In this document: one piece after another, positions 37,826 to 48,382 of the stretch
Layout: every line of letters starts with the position of its first letter
Numbering within the stretch: the stretch's first letter is position 1
NCBI GenBank assembly: GCA_963070105.1
Contig: OY718803.1
Location: 6,120,507-6,184,506 of the forward strand
Direction: 5' to 3'
DNA length: 64,000 nucleotides
DNA from: Litomosoides sigmodontis
Taxonomy: Eukaryota; Nematoda; Chromadorea; Rhabditida; Onchocercidae
Position numbers and translations under genes: made by a program
The notes under the pieces: model-generated
What the model was told of the DNA's origin: nothing
What the model saw: only the letters and a program-made list of their open reading frames with translations
Databases searched by the model: none

Positions 37826-39463
37826 ATGAAAAAGTGCCATAGCAGTAGGCCATATTTGAAATGCAGGCTAAAATTTGACTGGCATATTAAATCTCACGAA
37901 ATGTCAAATCACTTTCTGAATGCCCTGGTTGAGTTTCTCATAGAGAACGGTTTCAAACGGCCCGGAAAAACCAAGCGGAATCACGAAGGACAGGGTGTTG
38001 TAAATTTTGAGAGTTGTACGGAAACAACAAAAGACAGAAACACTTCGAAAGATAACAATGTGGATAAAGAGGATACGGAAGCCACTCGAAAGGTTGCTGT
38101 AGGCCCTTTTATTTATTAACATTTTGGTTTTACGTCAAAAATATAGAGAACTCAGAATATATGTTTAAAGAAAACCGTGGAAATTCATGGTTTGGACGAG
38201 CTAGGAAGCACACTCGAAGTGTTTCGTACGATTTAGGAGTGCTATCTCCTTCGATTTCATACATAAATTTTAAGACGTTTAGTAGTTACAAATGTTAATC
38301 TACAGTCCTCGTTCGCTTTGATTGGAATGCGCTCAGTATTACGTAATATGCAAAGAAATGTTTTGTCAGCAGTGTTCTTTGACACAGTCACAATCAAGCC
38401 ATCATCGGTTGCGACTACTTTAGGACTATATGCTACCAGGTATGAGGATCACGTCATTCGCTTCAAATAACCTCTCCCCTTATCCCCCTCCCTAGTTGAT
38501 TTTACTTTTTTTTTCGTTACTGAATTCCAATTTTTAGAAAACAGTTCAGATGTATTCAAGCTTTATGGAATTTCTGTGCAAATCAACTCTTTTTGAATAA
38601 TATATCACAAAGGCGAGGTTCCCGTCAACTTGTTACCATTATTTTCCACTCACTCTATATTCCAGTCCTCCGAACTTTTAATAATTTGACATTAAACTAG
38701 TATAAGTTGTTTTTAATCTCTCCATAAACACTTCAAATAGATTTAGCAATAATTATCTCAGCTGCACAAAACTTTTAAGACAGCTACTTAGGTACATTCA
38801 TCCATACATTCTTACTCATTTTATCGTTTTCAGCTTACAAAATACAAAGGCATACGCGATCTCTGGTCTAAATACCGTTCTTTCATCAGCTCTCAATATG
38901 CCAAAGGTAGGAGCTGTAGGATTGATGAACATATCCGCCACCAAAGATCTCTGCGACTTGGCAGCGCATTCATTTAACAGTGTCAGCATTTCAAACAAAG
39001 TTCGTTTTTCTCATCTGTCTATCATTTTCCCTGATAAATTATCAAATTTTCCGACTGTTACATGAAAAAGTTTACCATCGAAGTACCACGCTGCAATCAT
39101 GGAATATGTAAGATGTGTCAACAAATTTCTTTGATTTTCCATCATTACTAAATATTACCTGAAACTACGGATAAGACACTGCTTGTAATGACCGGTTTGC
39201 AGAAGTTTGTTTTAACGCTGCCTTACGGCTTTTGTGTTAAGATAAGATACTCATTCTTTGTAATGAACACGGGGAAAACAATAATAACGTTGCAACTGTA
39301 CTCAACATCGAAACTGAGGGCAAATGTCAACTACACTCTTTTTATTGCCGATTACTCTTTTCCGTACTGATTGACTAAGTTTTAGCAAAATCCGCCACCG
39401 AATGCCGTAGCAACTGAATTGCAAACTCCAACTGGCAAAAAGAATAAGAAAAAGAAGAGATGA
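37826..39463 (+). CDS. rpp38: RPP38/L7Ae-like RNase P/MRP protein
   Basis: Probable RNA-binding subunit of RNase P/MRP. Exons: 37826-38092, 38149-38238, 38306-38439, 38834-38999, 39386-39463 (TGA); 244 residues, all phases consistent. Exons 3-4 carry the L7Ae-type core: GMRSVLRNMQRNVLSAVFFD resembles NEVTRALERRELLLVLVCKS of human RPP38, then IKPSSVATTLGLYA and a long helix-strand stretch ending VGAVGLMN, which parallels the C-terminal VIGLKCVLAL. The N-terminal exon (NGFKRPGKTKR) and the basic tail KKNKKKKR fit a nuclear RNA-binding protein. Exon 2 borders (acceptor before AACTCAGAA, GTGCTA donor) are the least certain. The antisense frame over exon 4 is a shadow. Orthology rests on motif resemblance and should be confirmed by profile search. 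Confidence 0.7.
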
Positions 39464-39530
39464 TTTTGTGCCCCTTTATCTTTTTCTTTAAATGTATAAA
39501 ATAATTATCATTACATTTGTGCGACACGTT

Positions 39531-39536
39531 AATAAA
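39531..39536 (+). terminator. Poly(A) signal of RPP38-like gene
   Basis: AATAAA 67 nt after the stop codon and about 260 nt before the next ATG; good position for a nematode 3' UTR. Confidence 0.6.
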
Positions 39537-39759
39537 GCTGTTAGTTCGAAAAGCGATGTGATACAGGCAGCTATGTGGATAAAACTGCAGAGGGAAATCC
39601 ATTTAAACGCTCCAAAGAGTCTTATATTACCGTGGATTATGAGCAAGCACTACATCCGATAACTAAGTTTGGTTTAGTTTCGAATTGCGATAATGTGATT
39701 TGATTGCTTCAACTTGACAAACACTGTGGATGGATGCCTTGATGTTTGCAAATGTCGGT

Positions 39760-39774
39760 TTCTTATTTTCACAG
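39760..39774 (+). promoter_or_regulatory. Possible trans-splice acceptor before SAC2
   Basis: TTCTTATTTTCACAG, a strong acceptor with no upstream coding exon in frame, lies 21 nt before the candidate ATG at 39796. Fits spliced-leader addition to SAC2. Confidence 0.45.
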
Positions 39775-39795
39775 CTCTGAGAGAAAGAGCTTAGT

Positions 39796-42700
39796 ATGGA
39801 ACTAGAACTCGTGCAACTGGAAGCAGTATTTGTGGCTAACTATACCGCTGGTCAGAAGATTTGGTTGTTAGCAACACCACTTGCTCCATGTCTCATTTAT
39901 TCCAGGAAATGATCACTTGAATCGGTCTTTTCGGCACTAATCTGTAGAGCAGAATGATACTACTAGGTACGGCGAGCAACCTTTATTTGACGCAAGGAAA
40001 TAGCGTCCTGAAATGCTGCAAGTCAACGATGAAACTTTCGGTGTGTTCAGCCGAAGGTACAACTGGCTAAATCCACATTCTCAAAAAAAAAACTCCGCAC
40101 ACTTCCATCTGTTATCAAAAAATACAGTTACCGTTTATAATTAATGTCTGCATAATAAACCTTTAGATTCTCTTTTAATTTCAGTTTCCCTATCGTTGTT
40201 CAAATGTAGTTCTCTGCAACTGAATCTCGTCATGTATTAACTTGGAAATTGCACTAATTGCAAACTATTCGATGCTTCGGTTTTTACAGAATCTGTTGAT
40301 GCCGTCGAACTAGGCGAGTTCCCTGCTTTTATCGGAAAAATTTCGGTAGAAAGTGAGTGTTATCTATTGGTTGCGGTTGAATGCACTCCAGTAGCCGCAT
40401 ATCCGTGCACGAATGTTAGTTTATGATTGCAGGATTTGAAGGCTTAGACTCACTCTACTCTGCTCATTTTATTTGCATTCCAGAGGTGGGCCAGCCCATT
40501 TCAACTGTGTTCATGTATTTTTCTCTTCATTCCCGTCTTCTGAAAGTTGAAAATATTATATCTTTTAAACACATTTAAACATTTGTTATTCTTTCCTTTA
40601 TAAGTTAACTCCAACAGTATATTTTTTTAATGTGAATAATAGTCCTCAGATTGTGAGAATTGCTCTATGTTAATTCTTTTTAGCCGATTATGTCTCCTTC
40701 AAAATTAAGTAATATTTCAGGATGCAATTAATCATATTGATAGAGTCATTGCTATACCCGTAGAGAAAAATGGTCTGCCGTGTAAGGTGAAATACGATTT
40801 TATTATCATCGAATCATCGTCGAAATTTTCATTAGTTTTTTTTACAACTGGGCGCCATGAGAACTTTTTAATCATTGTTGAAAGCAGACTGCAAAACCTG
40901 AAACTGCAGAGTTTATGTGAATAGTAGTCTTCAGATTATTAGAATTGGTCTATGCTAATTCTTTTCAGCCAATTATGTCTCCTTCAAAATTAGAAAAGAT
41001 TAAAATGTCGCAGAAGAGGGTATTGCATTTTGTTACGGGAAAACGAAATTCGGTTCGATTAATCGATGAAATTCTACGACTTTTTAATGATGGCGATTTC
41101 TATATTTGTTTCAAGAAAGATATCACGTTAAATACTCAAAGGTGTGGGATTATTTTTTTATTCTGTGATGAATTGAGCTTATAGTTGCTGATTAGTGGGT
41201 AACGATATCTTATATTTACAAATTTGTTATATGTTACGAACAGGATCGTGGTTAAAAAGGGACAAATGACGGCTGATGCATCTAATTCAATATGAATAAC
41301 ATCAGTTGCAGTAACTTTTCGAAGGGATGTACGAATAAGTGGTTCTTTTGGAACTATGCATTGCTTTCTGATTTGTTTAACGACGATGGTTTGCCTTATC
41401 CAGGTACCGAAGAATGGATCATTCCAGTATGTCAAGGTTTCGTTGCTGAAAGGTTGATTCTCAGTTTTGTCGTTTCGAAAATTTTGGTTAAGTTAAATTA
41501 ATGGACCCTTCTTTGAACTGCTTGATAAAATCACGAAAGTCTTTTCATTAGTGTAGAAGTAGTGTTTTAACGGAGCATAAATCTATCTTGCTGCAACGCA
41601 AATTTATTCTCTTGCAAGTATGAAATCCGGCAGTTTTAAGTTTCCTCTTTCCCAAGTACTTCCTAAGGAATCTGAGTAATTAAAATGTTTCATTTGCACT
41701 ATTAGTTTTGTACATTTAAATCATGCAAAATTTTTATGGTAGGGAGATATTAGTGGAGGCTAAAAAGAAGTTAACAGTAACACTGATATCAAGACGATCT
41801 ACACATTGTGCCGGTGTACGATATCTGAAACGGGGTATTGATGAAGACGGTCATGTTGCAAATTTCGTGGAAACCGAAGTAGTGCTAACAATTTTTGACC
41901 ACTGTCTCTCTTTTGTTCAGGTCGGTATTTGCTTTATCTGAAACAAAATGGTGGTTTGCCTTAATAAACTGCAATACGCAATATTCGCAATGAAATTAAA
42001 TATATTCAGATACGAGGATCTGTCCCAGTTTTTTGGATTCAGCAAGGATATCGTTACCGTCCACCACTTGTAATAAGCAGAACGTTCAATGATTCTTACC
42101 CAGCCTTCAATAAGCACGTAACGAAAATGATAGAAACTTATGGCTCACCTTTAACTATTGTTAATTTAGTGGAACAAAGAGGAAGGTGTGCTTCGTTATA
42201 TTCAATTTCATGCATATAATTTCATATTGAAGAATCATGTCAGTGGACAATTATATTGATGACTAGTTTGCAATCAATTTATTGTAGAGAAATGCAGCTT
42301 GCAGTGAGCTTTCTGCAACATGTTCTTCACATGAATTCACGAGATGTTGCTTATTTCACATACGACTTTCATTTTCGTTGTCGAGGACTTCGATTTCACA
42401 AGGTGATTGTTGTTTTTTGTTATTATTTCATGTGTTTAGGGCGCAGTACTTGATTGAAAGTTTCATATATGGTTTTTTCGGTTTGTCTGAAAATTTATCA
42501 ATGAACTTTTAATCCTTTACAGTAAGTGAAATGCCGACATCCTCTTCAGGTTGCGGAATTGGTCTCAGCATTGACTGAGCAGATTTCTAGTATAGGTTTT
42601 TGCTGGGTTGATAAATGTGGTGAAGTAGTACGCCAACAACAAGGTGTTATTCGAACAAATTGTGTAGATTGCCTGGATAGGACCAACGTTGTACAGGTGA

Positions 42701-45246
42701 ACCTATAATTTCATTCTGTGGCGATGTTTAGAAATAAAATTCCGTAATTTTTGATGCATTAATGTTCATGATATGAAATTTTATGAAGATAAAATTAATG
42801 GAGCGCACTTCCCTACGGCCCTTTTCTCTTCTGCCCATTCTCCAACAGTGGTTTACTGTTTGCTTCTTATTATCTTTCTAATGAAAACAATTATGAATTT
42901 AGTGTGCAATATCACAAGCCCTGTGCCTTGTCCAAGCACAGAAACTCGGCATTGTTGGTCCTCAAACAGATGCACCACTCGAACTTATTCAAGCGTTGCA
43001 AACGATGTGGGCAGATAATGGTGATGCCATTTCGAGGCAGGTATGGCTTTTTGTTCTTGTTATCTTTCAAATTTTTCTGAAAACGAGATTGTTTATCCCG
43101 CATTTGTTTTGCTTTTTTGCTTATCACTTTCATTAAGGCATTATAAACTGACGATGGTGTGCTAAATTTAACGTTTTTTTTGCTTTTCAATTTATAAGCT
43201 TAACACATAAAATATTTTGAAGTATGCTGGTACGGATGCTTTGAAAGGAGATATTACGCGAAGCGGTCAACGAAATTTAGTGGGTATGGTTAAGGATGGA
43301 TACAATTCAGCTTCGCGGTACTATGTGTCTCATATGAGGGATGCACAACGACAACTTGCAGTTGATGCTGTCCTGGGTTAATTTTAATCGCTTTTGCTTA
43401 ATGTACAAAAATGTTCTACAGCTGGGAAAATATACCATTATTTGTAGTTCAGCTGACCAGTTTCTAAATTTTTTTGCATGTTTTTAAGGGAAATCCGTAG
43501 ATGCAGGCGAGTCGAAAAGCGAACAGTTCGAAGGTGAAGAAGATGAGGAAGAAGTTGAAAGTATAGGCCGACTGGTCCGTGAGGCAATTGTTTTTATCCT
43601 TCCTGAGAAAGAGATACTCGTTGGTGGATGGGCCTTGATCGAAGGATCCAATAAAACTGATCAAATCGATAGCGTCTTGGTATTGACAAAGTTCGTCTTC
43701 GAAAGTTTGATTTTTTTTTCAAAACATGGATATTACATTACATTGTTTTCTAGAACGACCCTAATAGCTGCTTTCTATGATGATGATACGAAGCTTTCGG
43801 ATGTGAAACATATAAGTTTCGATGAAATTAAAGGTTTAGAATACGGCCGGTTGAGCAGATCATCACGAATCCATCTAAGGTTCGTTAGCCAAAACAGTTT
43901 TTGTAGGTAATACTGAAGTGATTGGGTGGCTGACGGAGTAATAACGAAAGTGGTTTGGAGATAGTAATATTGTATAGATTTCACAAAAATAACGCTCGAT
44001 CACTTCGTATTGTTTTTGAGAAATTACTTGCAGTCTTGCAGATTATGCTCAAAAGCAGGTGAACTATTCACTTGGAGAGCAGCAAAAACGCGCTTATTCA
44101 ACAATGTTGCGATTTTACTTAGGACGGAAGACGAAGCGGATGAGTATATTCAGGCAATTGGTGAACAGATAAAAGTGGCGATGGCTTTGGCTGGCTATGT
44201 TATCAGTTTTTCTTATGTTCCAGTACTAAAGAAGCCTAAAAGACTTGATAGGAACAAGTATAGTATTCTTCACCTTACCGTTTTTGACATTTCCTCAAAT
44301 CTCTCTTATATATTTTTACGGATATTATAGAAGAATGATTAATATGGTGGCATCAGTTTTCCGATCTCGGGGTGAATTTAAACACGCCACTTTTTCGAAA
44401 CTGAGCAGTGGAATTGGTGATGTGACAACATCTTCTGTGGAGGTACATACATACTTCATAAAAAGCAGTGATTTTTTGCTACCTAACTTTGTAGAGCTTC
44501 TTTGGAATCCTTTTCTGTTTTCTATGTTTCCTCATGTATCACTTTCTACTTTAGAAAAATATACGTGCTGCAGATGACATGATTTCAATCATGAATCTTA
44601 CTGCACCTGACGATTCTGCTATGGAATCTGAAATTTCCAGCATGAGTGAAAAGAAGGACGACCAATCACAAGAAAATCAAAATTTTCCTAAAGTATCTAT
44701 TAATTGCTTTTGAACAATTTAATCATTTCTCCCTTAACTACATTGAAACTAATTATAAAAAAGTAATGTAAATTTTTCTTACTACAATCACATCAATATT
44801 GAGTCGGAATGAGCCATGTTCTTAGCAGTGCAACGTGCAGGCGTTGAATCTGCAAACTATTAAGTAAATTTAGCAAAAAGCTTATTCTGAGTAACATATT
44901 AATTGTGTATAAATTCGATACGAAATTGGTTTCCTCAAACAATACCATCATTCAGCGTTGATAGTGTTGAAGATACTGATAAAAACAGAAATAAAAGTGA
45001 GCAAAATCAGGGATAAGTATGAAGTAATGATTTCAGATATGTCCTTCAATATCAAATGATCAATTAGCCAGCAAAAAGGATGATTTGATTTCATTCCTTC
45101 AAAAATTTAAACTGAATACTTCGAGGAGTAATGATGCGGTTACTACGGATATTTCTAGCTCTCAGACAGCGGATTTTTTGAGTAATTCTTTTTCACAGTA
45201 TAAGCAACAGATCTTTGACTCGAAGTCACGTATAATGCTGTTATAG
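39796..45246 (+). CDS. sac2: Sac2/INPP5F-type phosphoinositide 4-phosphatase
   Basis: SAC-domain phosphatase of the INPP5F class (family acts on PI4P on endosomes). Supported exons: 40290-40414, 40721-40786, 40969-41141, 41312-41452, 41743-41920, 42010-42185, 42288-42402, 42550-42696, 42903-43040, 43223-43376, 43489-43690, 43754-43879, 44042-44257, 44331-44442, 44555-44692, 45037-45246 (TAG), about 805 residues in one frame. SAC domain: [50 protein letters not shown], catalytic [12 protein letters not shown], and [20 protein letters not shown]. Then come the hSac2 homology domain ([10 protein letters not shown] to [14 protein letters not shown]) and a C-terminal tail ending [13 protein letters not shown], as in human INPP5F (KKMFIQCQTRIIQI). 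The first exon is unresolved: ATG 39796 gives [12 protein letters not shown], resembling human MELFQ, but no phase-compatible donor is convincing. Shorter than human (1,132), mainly in the C-terminal linker. Confidence 0.94.
40631..40992 (+). repeat. Spaced 77-bp direct duplication over a SAC2 splice acceptor
   Basis: 40631-40707 and 40916-40992 align without gaps at about 90% identity (8-9 mismatches counted by eye). The downstream copy contains the acceptor TTTTCAG and the first codons of the exon at 40969. The upstream copy carries the equivalent TTTTTAG and near-identical codons but reaches an in-frame stop (TAA) and lies in the intron before the exon at 40721. Confidence 0.9.
42652..42687 (+). 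other. sac2: SAC catalytic P-loop
   Basis: Encodes [12 protein letters not shown], the Sac-family CX5R motif with the nucleophilic Cys at 42661-42663 and the invariant Arg. All catalytic residues are intact, so an active phosphatase is expected. Confidence 0.95.
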
Positions 45247-45726
45247 AAGTTGTGTTCATTTCAGTAAAGCATTATTTCAAGTTTTCTGTTGAAGCTCATA
45301 AAATTCAACAGCATCATTTCAAGGCTTGCTAAGCTTCTATACAGCGTTGAAAGGCTTGTTGCTTTATTTTTCCATCGTTTTGCTTAAACGAATGTGATCT
45401 CTGTCTCTCTTCCCCATTCAATCTATTCTCTTGTTAGATTTATTATTATTATTGTATATCATAGGCGTTATGTGATATCATGCTGAAAGCTGATGAACAT
45501 GCGGCAATTATAGCATTACTTCTTGCATAAATTTCATGTATTTTCATATGCAAAATTGAAATTAAGAGTAGCGGGCAGCTGCATTTATGAGATGTTATGA
45601 AACTACTTTACTTTTGGAGATTTGAGTGTGATTTTTGATTCGATAGGGAGATTTGTGTGGTTCGAGCCTTATCGAAGGTTAATATTCGATGAAAGTTTAT
45701 TTTATTTGGTGTTGAAGTAATGATCA

Positions 45727-45732
45727 ATAAAT
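45727..45732 (+). terminator. Possible poly(A) signal of SAC2
   Basis: AATAAA about 480 nt after the SAC2 stop codon. Assigned by position only. Confidence 0.3.
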
Positions 45733-47307
45733 TGCTTTCGATGGTTTGATGAGATATTATAGTTGAGGGAAGTGTAAGAGGCAAGAGATCTTCATTTGAG
45801 GCAGTGAATAACAGTGGAATAATCTCATTTCAACCTCGGTGGTGTTTTGTTTACAGTAAATAGTGAATTGGTCATTTTATACATAAAACTTATACTGGTG
45901 AACAAAAAATTGGCTACCATCGCATACAGTAAATAGGCAGTGGTTAACGTTTTTGACGTAAATCATTTGCGCTAAGCATTAGAATAATGAACTAAGATAG
46001 TGAAGTAAACATGTCAAATCAGTCGAAGAAATAATATAAAACTGTCAATGTGGAGAAATGTCGAGAAATAGGAGGCTATGTAATTGATGAGTGTTTTGGC
46101 TCTTTTTGCTTCAAGTTATTAAAATTGTATTTCTTCGCTTCGAAAATATCCTCTCTTGTTTTATTGGGATGGAAAGTTTTTATAAGGGAATGATGATATC
46201 CCGTAGATTCCACCTTTACAAATGATATTTTGATGCTAATAATTTCAGAAATAAGTTCTTCAGTTAAACTATCAGTTTATGATTGTTATCTTGAAGCATT
46301 CCTATGTTATTTTTGCTCAGAGCTTTTGTTTTGGTGGTCTAGCATGTTTGTATTGAAGAAGTAGTGAGTTGATTTTTTTTTCACTTGCATACGCAATTTC
46401 GTTTAGCTGGAACAATATCAAAGTAAATGAGTTTTGGAAAACTTTTTCAGAAATGTGTGAAGTGGTATTTGTGCTTCTCAGATATTTCATTAACACGACA
46501 GTGTTTGAAAGCGTCGAATAACACAATGATATACTGTGATATAAGCTATCCTCGATATGCCGCCTGCTTGAGGCACTGTAGTGGTGTAGTTGAAAGTGAT
46601 TTGAACGACGTGTGAATGTTTAGACATGCCTGCCTATGTTTTACGGTTGTGGAAATATGGTGAGTGTTGGACAAATGCAGTTAGAGTTCGTGGTGATTCA
46701 TGCATCGTAACACAGTACCATGTGAATATTTTTTCATAATTTTTTCTATATTCCGGCAATGTTTTTTGTAAACTATATTGATGTTTGGGGAATTCGATTG
46801 CACTATCGCTTTTGTGAGTTACGGTTGCTGACTTACCGATATTATCTGAAAATGACTGCAGTCAGTCAGATGTCTGCTTTTAAAATTTCAAGACCAAAAA
46901 AGTCATCGGAAAAAATATCGTTTTTCAATTACTCTTCGTTTCAGAACGGTGTAAACGACGTAGTTGATTACTTCTGCTTTAACGGTAAACATAAAATGGT
47001 TGAGATGACTGTTCCTTGCTGCCAGTACCACTGTATAAAATGGAAGCATTGGGGAAGTGTAGTTTGACTTCAATAAACGGCGGCGGAGATTGGGCTTATT
47101 CGCTTGAAAAGTTGAGACTTTGCGAATTCACTATTCCTCAGTCTAGCGACTGGGAGTTCGCATTCATTTTCCTGGGGTCCGTAGATGGCCTGGCTTGGCC
47201 ACAGTTTTGAGGAGCCACACTTTCTGTGCATAATCAGTGATGCTTTCAGGAAATCTCAGGATTTGTAGGGAATGTGCACTATGAATGTTTACATTTACAC
47301 TTACATT

Positions 47308-47447
47308 GCGTGGGCGGCTCACAGTTTTTTCACTTTTTCGGCGTAGCTAGGAGAAAAGAACAGGAAGGCCGAAGGGGCGAATGAATCGGTTCCCAGCCTC
47401 ACTCACAGTGCAACTAACTGCCATTTTCTCGCTCAAACTCCGCCCAC
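47308..47447. promoter_or_regulatory. EGR/KLF-type GC boxes in inverted orientation
   Basis: GCGTGGGCGG at 47308-47317 matches the known EGR consensus GCGTGGGCG. CCGCCCAC at 47440-47447 is its inverted core. They flank a GC-richer stretch about 0.9-1.1 kb before the vps-13 start. Function is inferred. Confidence 0.35.
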
Positions 47448-48370
47448 ATGTTTTCCGTTTTTTTCCACTTTTGCTTTCGGTAGCGAATGCAACATACGCC
47501 GGGTGGGGTTCGATCGGAATCAATTGATTAATTAACTGATTGCTTCTTTAAAGTATCTACCATGGGAATTAGCATTTGGACACGCATTCATTGTGCCATT
47601 TCTCAACTGCCATTTCCACTAAACCTGGTTGTTTTGTCACGTTTGCATGGTCGAATTGAAAAGACTGCACGTAGATAGGAACATCAGCCACCCGTCTGGG
47701 ATTAACCTTTCCATAATTACTTTCGAGAGTTTTTAAGCTTCATGACAGAATGTTCGCGCTTTCCGCACCACCATCGCTGCGGCTACCAGCAATTATTAAA
47801 AGCAAATGTTCTGTTGAACCTCAGCGTCTCACTTGAATCTCCCGTATCGGTCCAGTAATTGGGCATTTGGCGAATGACGATGGAGCAGAAATTGTTGTGA
47901 CTGCTGCTGTTTCTTTTGTAACTTACTTGACCATTCTGTTAATTCATTCTTGCTTACGCATATTATCAGTTAAAGCAGTAGGAATTTCATTCCCAGTGAT
48001 CATTCCAGCATTGTTATGTGTTCGCAAAATTCATTTCCTTTATTCCTTTCCATTTCTAATGCCATCAGAACAGAAATCACTTTGCTTTTCAGTCATGTGA
48101 GTGTGTCTTCTTAAGTCTCTTCCCTGTTGCAGTTTATAGTAGTATTTAAATTAATAAATATACCGTCCACTATTACAATGTAGTCCATTTCGATGAGTAA
48201 TAGTTGCCGACCAATATTCTTTACCTGAAACTTCCTGAAATGAACTTTGGGCTAATCTAAAAGCCACATTATATTTATGAAGAATGTGTAGCTTGGTCAC
48301 TTCGTTGAACTTTCCGTTGTTACGAACCTTCTATAGTTACTTTTCGTTATTTACCGAATTTTATTACTTG

Positions 48371-48380
48371 TACTTTTCAG
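48371..48380 (+). promoter_or_regulatory. Probable trans-splice acceptor of vps-13
   Basis: TACTTTTCAG ends two bases before the ATG of vps-13. A consensus acceptor this close to a start codon is typical for nematode spliced-leader addition. Confidence 0.6.
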
Positions 48381-48382
48381 CT

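Larger units (their letters stand above)
45247..48382. other. Intergenic: SAC2 3' flank and vps-13 upstream region
   Basis: No gene recognised in 3.1 kb. Open frames at 46427-46615, 46759-47067 and 47867-48100 show no motif or supporting splice pattern. The part around 47290-47520 is visibly richer in G+C than its surroundings and holds GC-box sequences, so it is the best promoter candidate for vps-13. Confidence 0.6.

Noticed and set aside
40433..40485. Exon-like segment [17 protein letters not shown] in SAC2
   Set aside because: Including it needs an early donor at the previous exon and removes residues that match Sac2. The join 40414^40721 keeps phase and homology.
46427..48100. Open frames between SAC2 and vps-13
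   Set aside because: Hydrophobic or AT-driven composition, no signal-peptide-plus-domain pattern, no supported splicing.
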